From Acidovorax sp. SUPP3334 (GTDB lineage: Bacteria > Pseudomonadota > Gammaproteobacteria > Burkholderiales > Burkholderiaceae_C), in assembly GCF_030159055.1 (NCBI RefSeq), contig NZ_BQXQ01000005.1, positions 1 through 64,000 of the forward strand: a DNA stretch of 64,000 nt, written 5' to 3'. The translations under genes were made by a program, and so were the position numbers. The notes under the pieces are model-generated. The model ran no database searches. It saw only the letters and a list, made by a program, of their open reading frames with translations, and was not told where the DNA came from. Positions 8,097-16,452 of this stretch are shown here, piece after piece (position 1 is the first letter of the stretch; each line of letters starts with the position of its first letter).

Positions 8097-9380
8097 ATGC
8101 AAAAAACAGGTCGTACCCTGCTCACCGTGGCCCTCACTTTCGTGGCCACGGCCGCCATCGTGCTGTTCGCGCTGAACTTCACCGCTGGCGAGAAAAAAGT
8201 GCAGCATCAGGTCCTGCGCCTGTACAGCACGGCCCACCCGCAATTCGAGCGTGCGATGGGCAGCCTGCTGGGGCCGGGCATCGCCGGCGGCAACGAGGTG
8301 GTCGAGCTGCTCAACGGCGACCAGATCTTTCCGCCCATGCTCGCGGCGATCCGGGCGGCGCAGAAAAGCGTCACCTTCGAAACCTACATCTACTGGTCCG
8401 GCGACATCGGCAAGCAGTTCGCCGACGCGCTGAGCGAGCGCGCCCGCGCGGGCGTCAAGGTGCACGTGCTGCTGGACTGGGTGGGCAGCTCCAAGATGGA
8501 AGAAAGCTACTTCACCGAGATGAAGGCAGCGGGCGTGGAGGTCGAGAAATTCCACAAGCCCCACTGGTACAACCTGGCCCGCATGAACAACCGCACCCAC
8601 CGCAAGCTGCTCATCACCGACGGGCAGGTGGGCTTCACCGGCGGCGTGGGCATCGCGCCCGAATGGACGGGCAACGCCCAGGACCCGGACCATTGGCGCG
8701 ACTCGCACTACCAGGTCAAGGGCCCCGCGGTCGCGCAGATGCAGGCCACGTTTCTGGACAACTGGCTCAAGGTGACCGGCAAGGTCATGCACGGCGAAGC
8801 GTACTTTCCCGCCATCGCGCACAGCGGCACGCAGAAGGCGCAGATGTTCTCCAGCTCGCCCTCCAGCGGCAGCGAGAGCATGCAGCTCATGTACCACCTG
8901 GCCATCACGTCGTCCGAGCGGAGCCTGGACCTGTCGGTGGCGTACTTCGTGCCCGACGACCTCACCCGGCAACTGATGATGGACGCCCTCAAACGCGGCG
9001 TGCGCATCCGGCTCATCACGCCCGGCGAACACACCGATACCGAGACCGTCAAGGCCGCCTCCCGTGCCACCTGGGGCGAGTTGCTGCAGGCCGGCGCCGA
9101 GATCTACGAATACGAGCCCACCATGTACCACTGCAAGGTCATGATCGTGGACCAGCTCATGGTGTCGGTCGGCTCCACCAACTTCGACAACCGCTCGTTC
9201 CGGCTGAACGACGAGGCCAACCTGAACGTGTACGACGCGCCCTTCGCGCAGCGGCAGACGCTGGTGTTCGAAGACGACATCAAGCACTCGCGGCGCGTGA
9301 CCTATGAGGACTGGCTGGACCGGCCCCTGAAGGAGAAGCTGGCGGAGAAGGCGGCGAGCCTTTTGCAGACGCAGTTGTAG
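8097..9380 (+). CDS. cardiolipin synthase-like phospholipase D family protein
   Basis: A 427-residue protein with an N-terminal transmembrane helix (TVALTFVATAAIVLFAL) and two HKD motifs, HRKLLITD near residue 166 and HCKVMIVD near residue 342, each followed by a conserved G-G or G-S-T-N-F-D-N-R-S element. Two HKD halves make one phosphatidyltransferase active site. The family condenses two phosphatidylglycerols, or PG and PE, to cardiolipin at the inner membrane. The length and single N-terminal helix resemble ClsB/ClsC-type enzymes rather than ClsA, which has two helices. The ATG at 8097 places the helix at the N-terminus. It lies 83 bp after the GGDEF gene. Confidence 0.85.
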   Translation: MQKTGRTLLTVALTFVATAAIVLFALNFTAGEKKVQHQVLRLYSTAHPQFERAMGSLLGPGIAGGNEVVELLNGDQIFPPMLAAIRAAQKSVTFETYIYWSGDIGKQFADALSERARAGVKVHVLLDWVGSSKMEESYFTEMKAAGVEVEKFHKPHWYNLARMNNRTHRKLLITDGQVGFTGGVGIAPEWTGNAQDPDHWRDSHYQVKGPAVAQMQATFLDNWLKVTGKVMHGEAYFPAIAHSGTQKAQMFSSSPSSGSESMQLMYHLAITSSERSLDLSVAYFVPDDLTRQLMMDALKRGVRIRLITPGEHTDTETVKAASRATWGELLQAGAEIYEYEPTMYHCKVMIVDQLMVSVGSTNFDNRSFRLNDEANLNVYDAPFAQRQTLVFEDDIKHSRRVTYEDWLDRPLKEKLAEKAASLLQTQL

Positions 9381-9510
9381 GCCGCGTTACGGCGGCCACC
9401 ACCGCCGCCACCGTTTTCAGGCGTCGCACCTGGGTGCATTGAGTCAACTTTGAAGAAGAAGGTCGGCGTGAGACAGGCGATATGACCGAAAAATCGAGAG
9501 GGGCTTTCTG

Positions 9511-9975
9511 ATGGCGCTTCAACCGTCCCAGGCCTTTCAGGTCGAGCACCGCCGGCCGGCTGGAAAAGAAGCGCCGAGCCTCGTGTTGAGGCATGTGCAG
9601 AGCGCCCGCACGGTCGAGCTGCCCGGCGGCGTTCTCGAAGCGCAATTCGAGGGGGAGCGCGGATACCTTATCTTCACCACGGAAGGCCATCCGCAGGAAG
9701 AGGCGCTCTTCATCCATTGGCTGGATCGGGCCCTGCATGTCGAGGATGGGCTGGAAATCTCCGCCGACTACACGCCGGGTATCTTCAAAGACCTGACGGG
9801 CGCTTCGGCAGACGAGGGCATCGTCTTTTCGTTCTTCGGCGATGGAAAGCGCTGGTCGGTGACGGTTCTGAAGTCTCCGCGATGGCTGATGCACCCCTAC
9901 CCGGTCAAGCGAAAAACACCGTTCTGGCAGCGCTCCTGGCTGCTGGTGTGCAGCGAGGCCGCGACTGATCCTTGA
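9511..9975 (+). CDS. hypothetical protein
   Basis: A 154-residue soluble protein I do not recognise. It starts at ATG 9511 behind GAGAGGGG. It has no signal peptide or hydrophobic helix. The sequence alternates short beta-strand patterns (RTVELPGGVLEAQFEGERGYLIFTT), which suggests a small beta-sandwich or barrel. The C-terminus is basic and aromatic (PYPVKRKTPFWQRSWLLV). It is an isolated gene between the cardiolipin synthase and a convergent esterase. Its composition matches the core genome, so it is probably an established lineage-specific gene. Confidence 0.6.
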   Translation: MALQPSQAFQVEHRRPAGKEAPSLVLRHVQSARTVELPGGVLEAQFEGERGYLIFTTEGHPQEEALFIHWLDRALHVEDGLEISADYTPGIFKDLTGASADEGIVFSFFGDGKRWSVTVLKSPRWLMHPYPVKRKTPFWQRSWLLVCSEAATDP

Positions 9976-10029
9976 GTGGCTTTTGTCCGGGGGAACAGAA
10001 ACAGAGCGGCGTCAACCGACGAGCCGGTG

Positions 10030-10926
10030 TCACTGAACCGGTGGTGTGGACTGAATGAACGCCGTCACATCGTCCAGCACCGGCGCAATCCAACGCAACG
10101 GCCACGCGAAAGCACCGATCAGCGTAGTGTGGCTGGCTTTGGGATATGACTTCAGCGTGACCGGCACGCCAGCGGCTTGCAGTTTGTGCGCGAGCTGCTG
10201 CGTGCTGCGCTCGGGGCTGACCAGCTTGTCGTTGACCGGTGCGGCGAGGAAGGTGCGTGGCGCAGCGGCGTGCGCGAACTCGATGGGCTGGGCCTTGGGC
10301 GGGTAGTTGGGATGGAAGAACACCGGTTGCGCGTCCGGGTTCTCGGTGGGAAAGAAGTCGTATGGCCCCGCCAGCCCGATCCACCCGGCCAGTTCGCTCG
10401 GTGCATGGCCTGTCGCCTGCAGCCAGCGCGGGTCCAGGGCAATCATGGCGGCGTTGTAGCCGCCCGCACTGTGGCCCATCGCGAACACGCGTTTCGGGTT
10501 GCCGCCCCATTGCGCCGCATGGTCGAGTGCATAGGCCACGGCAAGGGCGCTGTCGTTCAGGAAGTCGGGGTAGCGCACTTCGGGGTAGAGCCGGTAGTCG
10601 GCCACCAGGGTGAGCACGCCCTTCGCCGCGAGGGCTTCGCCGACGAACAGGTAATCGGCGCGCTCGCCGCTGTTCCATGAGCCTCCGTAGAAAAACACCG
10701 CTACGGGCCAGCCTGCTGCCGGCGCTTCGGCCTTGGGCTGGTAGATGTCCATCTGCTGGCGCGGCAAGGTGCCGTAGGCCACGCCGTTCTGTACGGTGTG
10801 ACTGCCCTTGGCGGCGAGCGTATTGAGCGTGCCGACGGCCGAGCAGCCACTCAGCCAGGCCGCCAGTGCCAGGATGCCGGTGGCTTTCCATGCCACACGG
10901 GCCCAGGAATGGTAGGGGTGTCTCAA
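10030..10926 (-). CDS. lipoprotein alpha/beta hydrolase (carboxylesterase)
   Basis: A 298-residue esterase. It has a lipoprotein signal ending in LAAWLSGC. The catalytic domain shows an oxyanion-hole block FFYGGSWNSGERADY (the HGG position is YGG), the nucleophile elbow GHSAGG, and a late His in SHTTLIG. This matches the alpha/beta hydrolase fold-3 / BD-FAE type that hydrolyses short acyl esters. The start is a TTG at 10926: it is the only initiator that gives a compact lipoprotein signal, and it has GGAG six bases upstream. Upstream in-frame codons would add about 88 Arg/Pro-rich residues of no obvious function. It would be periplasmic and membrane-anchored. Confidence 0.8.
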   Translation of the reverse strand: MRHPYHSWARVAWKATGILALAAWLSGCSAVGTLNTLAAKGSHTVQNGVAYGTLPRQQMDIYQPKAEAPAAGWPVAVFFYGGSWNSGERADYLFVGEALAAKGVLTLVADYRLYPEVRYPDFLNDSALAVAYALDHAAQWGGNPKRVFAMGHSAGGYNAAMIALDPRWLQATGHAPSELAGWIGLAGPYDFFPTENPDAQPVFFHPNYPPKAQPIEFAHAAAPRTFLAAPVNDKLVSPERSTQQLAHKLQAAGVPVTLKSYPKASHTTLIGAFAWPLRWIAPVLDDVTAFIQSTPPVQ

Positions 10927-11110
10927 TCGCGCCTCCAGTGGGGGGCCGGCCGATCGATCAATCGATCCGCCGGCGCAGACGCGAAAGGCGTTTGCCGGCG
11001 GATTATGGGCTGGGGTCTTGTATGGCGGTCGTCGGAGACCACGCCGCCGTGGGGCGGAGATCACACTTTTTAAGCGACGGGGTGCGTCGCAGGGCGGCTC
11101 TTGGCCTGTA

Positions 11111-11427
11111 TCAGTTGCTCGCGTCGGAGCCCAGGACTGGCTTTGCGCGATAGCCGGGCGTGCTGCCAGCCCAGGCCATGAGGCGGTCAATGTTGGGGTG
11201 CTTTCCGGGATGCGCGTGCGCGTCCGCGGTGTGCTCTGCGGCCCAGGCTGGCCGCTGCGGGCGTGATGCTGCCACCGTAGAGGGTGGCCAACGCGCTGTG
11301 GACGGCAAGCGATCCGGCCTGATCGGGCTTGTTTTCCAGCGTGGCAATGGTTTGCCCGTCAGCGCTCTGCAGGTGCAGCGCGGCAAGGTGGGCGACGGAT
11401 GGAAGTTGCTGGAGACGGATTTGAAAT
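11111..11427 (-). pseudogene. DUF2322 family gene remnant, truncated and frameshifted
   Basis: Two minus-strand frames together spell a DUF2322-like protein. Frame one runs from about 11427 and reads FQIRLQQLPSVAHLAALHLQ, then ...ATLENKPDQAGSLAVHSALATLYGGSI; a stop codon lies directly upstream of its first residue and there is no start codon. Near 11240-11255 the match moves to a second frame reading EHTADAHAHPGKHPNIDRL. The gene has therefore lost its 5' end and carries a frameshift. The break at about 11427 coincides with the edge of the AT-rich HEPN/ATPase cassette. The family assignment is from memory of its E-N-K-P-x-Q-A-G-S-L-A and P-G-K-H-P-N-I-D signatures. Confidence 0.6.
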
Positions 11428-11447
11428 TACATCCTATGTCCGCAGTC

Positions 11448-12989
11448 CTAAATGCTTGACTCAAATACAGGCAGTCGTCGAAGGTCTTTTGCTAGTAATT
11501 GGCTTAGATCAGATGGAAATATTTTCACGCTGCGTGCGGCTCTTATTCCAACGTAAAAGCCAAAATCAAGCATTAATGCTTGATACCCTTCCCCTGCCCG
11601 GGATCTCGTTATTCCTTCATGCAAAGTGTGGATCAGACGGAGTGCAACTAATTTCTGCATTGTCTCAAAATTTCGATCAGAAGGATTGATTTTTAAAAGA
11701 AATGAATTTGTTCTTTTTTCTATTATGCAGAAGTTTTTTACTTTTTCTAATAACGAGTGTATGGTGTTGTCATCGGTAGGTAAGTCGTTTTGGATTTCCT
11801 GCATTTTTGTCTGAGATGCTTCGGCAGCTGCGGCATTAATTGCCGTGACGGTTATATTTTTTTGTCCTTTAATTAGTGCCTTTGAGATGCCTTGAGAGAA
11901 TAGACTAAGAGCATCTCGAGGGACTGCGGCCGCTACTAAAATTAGCCGTGACAATGCGGCATCTTCGATTAAATAACGGATATTTGGCAGGCCGCAAAAT
12001 TTCGCATGAGCATCTAGAATTCCCTCTATGTGTTCTAGAGATTTGTGCGGCATCGTTAAGTTGTAATCTAGTTTTAACGTTTGTGCATCGTGGGGCGCTT
12101 GAAAGCCCAAATTTTTAGCGCTATCCCAAGGATTGCTTAATTGCTCTATGCCGGAAGCTTTTATGTATGTGGAGTTTCCCCTTGCAATTGCATATATGCC
12201 GCTAAGAAATTCCGGTTGCAGGTCAAATGCCAATAAGTGAAGGTCGTCAATAAATATGGTGAATGTTTTTTGGGGGGATGCAATACTTGATACGAGTCTT
12301 CTTATTCTTGGGGTTAATCGGGATATTTTCTCCCTGACTTGGGTTTTTGATAAATCTCCTTCCCCAATAGTATCAAGACTACTTCTTAATGATTCAGCCT
12401 CAGTAGCGTTGCCTCCTACTAAGCCTATAGCATTTACTATCTCAGAAAGAACTGATGCAAGAACTTGCGGATCTTTTCTGCCGTTGAAGGTTTGCATTGC
12501 AACCCAGCAATGTCGATTCCCTGACCTCTTTACCTGATGCATTGCATAGCCCAATAGACTACTTTTGCCTGCCCCTCTTCGACCGTAAACGATGCAATTC
12601 GCATTGCTGACAACTAGCTCTTCCAAGTTTGATACCGATGGCGTATATCGTTCGAGGAAATCATCGCCAAAAGTATTTTGGTCTACTGTTAAACTTTCCG
12701 AAACTTCTCTGCGGAAAAGTTTTACTTCCGGAAGAGCAAGTCTGCTCGTAGGTTTCGACTTTCTTTTGCTGACAACTAAGCGGTCTTTGTAATGGTTATC
12801 ATCGTCTAAAGCTTTATTGATGTCCGCGACAGCGTTGAATATGAAGGGGCTAGGTGCAGTGGCTTCAAATATTATATAATCACCATCTGGTCGCTCCTTC
12901 CTATGATGATCTAAACCAATTCCTCCCAATTTCATTTGAACTTGATTGGCGATCTCCAGAAAAGCGCTTGTTTCTGATATTTTTTTCAT
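11448..12989 (-). CDS. P-loop ATPase of putative defence cassette
   Basis: A 513-residue AAA-like / STAND-like ATPase. Walker A is GRRGAGKS at residues 136-143. Walker B is TIFIDDLHLL around 244-253, with the Asp pair needed for Mg-ATP hydrolysis. The first 110 residues form a separate domain opening with MKKISETSAFLEIANQVQ. The C-terminal 150 residues are helical, with no enzymatic motif I recognise. The ATG at 12989 is preceded by GGGAG and overlaps the stop of the HEPN-like gene (ATGA), so the two are translationally coupled and probably work together. The gene is strikingly AT-rich beside its neighbours. A sensor or effector ATPase in an anti-phage or toxin-type pair is the likely role, but this is inference; the exact family is uncertain. 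Confidence 0.7.
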   Translation of the reverse strand: MKKISETSAFLEIANQVQMKLGGIGLDHHRKERPDGDYIIFEATAPSPFIFNAVADINKALDDDNHYKDRLVVSKRKSKPTSRLALPEVKLFRREVSESLTVDQNTFGDDFLERYTPSVSNLEELVVSNANCIVYGRRGAGKSSLLGYAMHQVKRSGNRHCWVAMQTFNGRKDPQVLASVLSEIVNAIGLVGGNATEAESLRSSLDTIGEGDLSKTQVREKISRLTPRIRRLVSSIASPQKTFTIFIDDLHLLAFDLQPEFLSGIYAIARGNSTYIKASGIEQLSNPWDSAKNLGFQAPHDAQTLKLDYNLTMPHKSLEHIEGILDAHAKFCGLPNIRYLIEDAALSRLILVAAAVPRDALSLFSQGISKALIKGQKNITVTAINAAAAEASQTKMQEIQNDLPTDDNTIHSLLEKVKNFCIIEKRTNSFLLKINPSDRNFETMQKLVALRLIHTLHEGITRSRAGEGYQALMLDFGFYVGIRAARSVKIFPSDLSQLLAKDLRRLPVFESSI

Positions 12990-13489
12990 ATAATTACTCC
13001 CGCCCCCATAAGATACTTTTTGCAATCGCTCATGAAGTTGTCTACTAGGGTTTCTATATCATCTCTGTCGATTAATAGATGGGTTACTTCGCCGCGATGA
13101 CTGTAGTCTGCTAAATTTCTATCATCCCTTAGCTGTTTTAAAATGGCAGCATGTATGGATTTGTTTTCTAAATTTTCCGGTAAGGTGTCTATTTCTTTAT
13201 GATCGCTTACGTCTGTAGCAAATTTTCCAGTTGAGCAAAGTGATATTGAGCGTTTTGCATTATAAGCGGAATAATAAAAACGCGAGCAACGCTGGCGCCA
13301 CTCATCTTTGGGTATTTTGCTTGCAAAATCGTAATGACTTATGGCTAGGTTGAAAATGAGTTTTGATTCGTCTAGAATGGCGGAATGTATTTTGTCTATT
13401 TCTGTCTGGTTTATAATTCCATGCAGATTTCTTATGGTGACAAATGGATTTCCGATTAGTAAAAAATGAGGTTCTCTAAGTCCCTTCAT
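12986..13489 (-). CDS. HEPN-like protein (putative RNase component)
   Basis: A 167-residue, mostly helical protein. Two features resemble HEPN domains: a helix reading RFYYSAYNAKRSISL (the R-x-Y-Y-A-x-x-x-A-x-K-A helix common in the family) and a later RNLADYSH, an R-x6-H motif at residues 124-131, which is the usual catalytic signature of HEPN ribonucleases, set after DD in RDDRNLADYSH. The ATG at 13489 has AGGGAGG just upstream. Its TGA overlaps the ATG of the ATPase gene. It starts 19 bp after the glnS stop on the same strand and could be read from glnS transcription. AT-rich, foreign-looking codon use. Probably an RNA-cleaving or signalling partner of the ATPase. Confidence 0.65.
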   Translation of the reverse strand: MKGLREPHFLLIGNPFVTIRNLHGIINQTEIDKIHSAILDESKLIFNLAISHYDFASKIPKDEWRQRCSRFYYSAYNAKRSISLCSTGKFATDVSDHKEIDTLPENLENKSIHAAILKQLRDDRNLADYSHRGEVTHLLIDRDDIETLVDNFMSDCKKYLMGAGVII

Positions 13490-13508
13490 ATCCCTCCCTT
13501 TTGGTTAA

Positions 13509-15320
13509 TTATTTTCCCCAGGAGTCCTTCAAGCCCACGGCCAGATTGAACACGGGCTTGCCCGCTGCATGGTCCTTGCTGTCTGCCACGAAGTACCCGT
13601 GCCGTTCGAACTGGAATTGATCGCCCGGCTTCGCGTTCGCCAGCGAAGGCTCCACGATGGCCGTCACGACCTTGAGGCTGTCGGGATTCAGCAGCGTGAG
13701 GAAGTCTTTGCCGCCCGCATCCGGCTGCGCATCGGTGAACAGGCGGTCGTACATGCGCACTTCGGCCTGCACGCCATCGGCCACGCCCACCCAGGTGATG
13801 GCCGCTTTCACCTTCACGGTGTCCGCGCCCGGGGTGCCGCTCTTGGTGTCGGGCACCACGGTGGCCAGCACTTCGGTGATGGCGCCGCTGGCGTCCTTGT
13901 GGCAGCCGGTGCATTCGATCACGTAGCCGCCCTTCAGGCGCACCTTGTTGCCGGGGAACAGGCGCTTGTAGCCCTTGGGCGCGACTTCTTCGAAATCTTC
14001 GCGCTCGATCCACACTTCCTTGCCGATCGTGAAGTGCCGAATCGGCGATTCGACACCCTCTGGCGGGTGGGGCAGGGCGGGCAACGCGCAGGGTTCCAGG
14101 TGGCCGGCGCCCATCATTTCATCCCAGTTGGTCAGCACCAGCTTGACGGGGTTGAGCACCGCCATGCCGCGGTGGGCCTTGGTTTCCAGGTCCTCGCGCA
14201 GGCAGCCTTCCAGCGTGCTGTAGTCGATCCAGCTGTAGTCTTTGGTCACGCCGATGCGCTCGCAGAACAGGCGGATCGACTCGGGCGTATAGCCGCGGCG
14301 GCGCAGGCCGACGATGGTCGGCATGCGGGGGTCGTCCCAGCCTTGCACGATGCCGTTGTCCACCAGGTGCTTGAGCTTGCGCTTGCTGGTGACTACGTAG
14401 GTGAGGTTCAGGCGCGCGAACTCGTATTGGCGCGGTTGCGGCGCGGCGATCAAACCGCCCTCCACCAGCCGGTCCATCAGCCAGTCGTAGAAGGGGCGCT
14501 GGTCTTCGAATTCCAGCGTGCAGATGCTGTGGGTGATGTGCTCCAGCGCGTCCTCGATCGGGTGCGCGAAGGTGTACATGGGGTAGATGCACCACTGGTT
14601 GCCGGTGTTGTGGTGCTCGGCATGCTTGATGCGGTAGATGGCCGGGTCGCGCAGGTTGATGTTGGGCGATGCCATGTCGATCTTCGCGCGCAGCACGGCG
14701 GCGCCGTCCGGCAGCTTGCCCTCGCGCATTTCGCGAAAGCGCGCGAGGTTTTCGGCCACGGTACGGCTGCGGAAGGGGCTGTCCACGCCGGGCTTGCCGA
14801 AGTCGCCGCGGTTGGCGCGCATCTCGTCGGCGGTCTGTTCGTCCACATAGGCCTTGCCGGTCTCGATCAGGTACTCGGCCGCGCGGTACATGAAGTCGAA
14901 GTAATTGCTGGCGTAGTAGAGGTGGTCGGTGCCATCGCCGCTCGCCTTCCAGTCGAAGCCGAGCCAATGAACGGCGTCGATGATCGCGTCCACATATTCC
15001 TGGTCTTCTTTTTCCGGATTGGTGTCGTCGAAGCGCAGGTGGCACACGCCGCCGTAGTCGGCCGCCAGTCCGAAATTCAGGCAGATGCTCTTGGCATGGC
15101 CGACGTGCAGGTAGCCGTTGGGCTCGGGGGGGAAGCGCGTGCGGATCCTGGCCGGGTCGGGCTGGCCGCCAGCGTGGTGGGCCGCATCGCCGGGCGTGCC
15201 GCCCCAGCGGGCCTGGGCGTGGGTGCCCTTGGCGAGATCGCTCTCGATGATCTGGCGAAGAAAGTTGCTGGGCTTGGCCGCGGCGTTGGAGGAGGTGTCG
15301 GTGGGGGCTGGGGAACTCAT
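13509..15320 (-). CDS. glnS: glutamine--tRNA ligase
   Basis: A 603-residue class I aminoacyl-tRNA synthetase that charges tRNA-Gln with glutamine using ATP. It has the HIGH-type signature PPEPNGYLHVGHAKSI, a long conserved catalytic core (LRFDDTNPEKEDQEYV) and a KMSKS-type loop VTSKRKL. The anticodon-binding C-terminal domain contains IECTGCHKDASG, a Cys pair commonly seen in betaproteobacterial forms. Length and start (ATG 15320) agree with the family. The HEPN/ATPase cassette begins 19 bp after its stop; glnS itself appears intact to its last codons, so the cassette sits precisely at its 3' end. Confidence 0.95.
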   Translation of the reverse strand: MSSPAPTDTSSNAAAKPSNFLRQIIESDLAKGTHAQARWGGTPGDAAHHAGGQPDPARIRTRFPPEPNGYLHVGHAKSICLNFGLAADYGGVCHLRFDDTNPEKEDQEYVDAIIDAVHWLGFDWKASGDGTDHLYYASNYFDFMYRAAEYLIETGKAYVDEQTADEMRANRGDFGKPGVDSPFRSRTVAENLARFREMREGKLPDGAAVLRAKIDMASPNINLRDPAIYRIKHAEHHNTGNQWCIYPMYTFAHPIEDALEHITHSICTLEFEDQRPFYDWLMDRLVEGGLIAAPQPRQYEFARLNLTYVVTSKRKLKHLVDNGIVQGWDDPRMPTIVGLRRRGYTPESIRLFCERIGVTKDYSWIDYSTLEGCLREDLETKAHRGMAVLNPVKLVLTNWDEMMGAGHLEPCALPALPHPPEGVESPIRHFTIGKEVWIEREDFEEVAPKGYKRLFPGNKVRLKGGYVIECTGCHKDASGAITEVLATVVPDTKSGTPGADTVKVKAAITWVGVADGVQAEVRMYDRLFTDAQPDAGGKDFLTLLNPDSLKVVTAIVEPSLANAKPGDQFQFERHGYFVADSKDHAAGKPVFNLAVGLKDSWGK

Positions 15321-15488
15321 GGCGGCATTCTAGGCGGCGGTGCCCCGTGCGTTACGGCATGAAACACAGCGAGCTACGTCCGGAAACAACATCAGGGGTC
15401 ATTTGTGCCATCCTTTCGGACAGGTGATGCGTTGAGCATCCACGGGGGCCCTGCCGATGGCACCGGTCCCCATTCAAAGGAGATTTCC

Positions 15489-15869
15489 ATGACACACAGC
15501 CGTTCACTCTCTGCCATGGCCGCTACGGCCGGCGTGGCGCTCGCCCTGCTGGCGGGCACAGGTGCCGCCCAGGCACGCGACATTTCCTGGTCTGTGGGCA
15601 TCGGGGCCCCCGGGGTCGCGGTCGGTGTGGGCGGAGGCGGCTACCCAGTCGTGGTGGCCCCGCCAGAGTACTACCCGCCCCCACGTCCCGTGTACTACGG
15701 CCCGCCGCCCGTGGTCTATTCCCCGCCCCCTGTCTATTACGCTCCCCCTCGCCCCGTGTATTACGCACCGCCGCCTCCGGTGGTCGTGGCCCCCTACGGT
15801 TACTACGGTGGCGGACACCACTGGCACGGCCGCGGTTATGGGCGCGACCGCGGGTATTACGAGCGCTGA
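15489..15869 (+). CDS. secreted Pro/Tyr-rich repeat protein
   Basis: A 126-residue exported protein. A clear signal peptide ([20 protein letters not shown]) precedes a Gly/Val segment. A low-complexity run of about 55 residues then repeats Y-Y-x-P-P-P / Y-Y-A-P-P-R-P-V, and the tail is rich in Gly, His, Arg and Tyr. Such proteins are common in Comamonadaceae and are probably periplasmic or outer-membrane associated; no biochemical role is known to me. ATG 15489 follows AAAGGAGA. A strong terminator follows at 15903, so the gene is monocistronic. Confidence 0.75.
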   Translation: MTHSRSLSAMAATAGVALALLAGTGAAQARDISWSVGIGAPGVAVGVGGGGYPVVVAPPEYYPPPRPVYYGPPPVVYSPPPVYYAPPRPVYYAPPPPVVVAPYGYYGGGHHWHGRGYGRDRGYYER

Positions 15870-15902
15870 CTCTCCCGCTGCGCTGGAGAGCGCACCCGAA
15901 CG

Positions 15903-15928
15903 ACGGCCCCTTCGGGGCCGTTTTCTTT
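15903..15928 (+). terminator. Rho-independent terminator
   Basis: A perfect GC hairpin (ACGGCCCC, TTC loop, GGGGCCGT) is followed by TTTTCTTT, directly downstream of the Pro/Tyr-rich gene. Confidence 0.9.
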
Positions 15929-16000
15929 GGGGGCGCCCGCATAATTCGGTGGTCTGCGTTCGCCATCCACGGCGACGCCTCGCCTGGAGTGTCGGCCCCC

Positions 16001-16444
16001 GTGAAAACCGTTTTTGTCCTCAATGGCCCCAATTTGAATCTGCTCGGCACGCGCGAGCCTTCGGTGTACGGCGTCCAGACGCTGGCCGATGTCGAGCGGA
16101 TGTGCGCCCAGGCGTGCGAGCGCCATGGCTTCGCGCTGCAGTTTCGCCAGAGCAACCATGAAGGCGAACTGGTGGACTGGATCCACGAAGCGGGCCGCCT
16201 GCACGCGGCTGGCGAACTCGCTGGCCTGGTGCTGAACGCCGCGGCCTACACCCATACCAGCGTGGCCTTGCTGGATGCCGTGAAGGGCACCGGCGTGCCG
16301 CTGGTGGAGCTTCATATCACCAACGTGCATGCGCGCGAGCCGTTCCGCCACCATTCCTACCTGTCCAGTGCCGCGCGTGCGGTGATGTGCGGCTTTGGCG
16401 TGCAGGGATACGTGCTGGCGATCGATGGATTGGCCGGGTGGTGA
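16001..16444 (+). CDS. aroQ: 3-dehydroquinate dehydratase, type II
   Basis: A 147-residue enzyme of the shikimate pathway that dehydrates 3-dehydroquinate to 3-dehydroshikimate by the trans (type II) route. The opening [21 protein letters not shown] contains the conserved N-L-N-L-L-G motif and the lid Tyr. [14 protein letters not shown] and [18 protein letters not shown] carry the conserved Asn/His/Glu residues. GTG 16001 gives the usual family N-terminus; GTG 15989 is a possible alternative. Its stop overlaps or abuts the next hydrolase gene, so the two are probably co-transcribed with arfB. Confidence 0.93.
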   Translation: MKTVFVLNGPNLNLLGTREPSVYGVQTLADVERMCAQACERHGFALQFRQSNHEGELVDWIHEAGRLHAAGELAGLVLNAAAYTHTSVALLDAVKGTGVPLVELHITNVHAREPFRHHSYLSSAARAVMCGFGVQGYVLAIDGLAGW

Positions 16445-16452
16445 CGGAGCCC

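Noticed and set aside
13569-15362. Long plus-strand open frame opposite glnS
   Set aside because: Shadow of glnS; no ribosome binding site and no recognisable protein.
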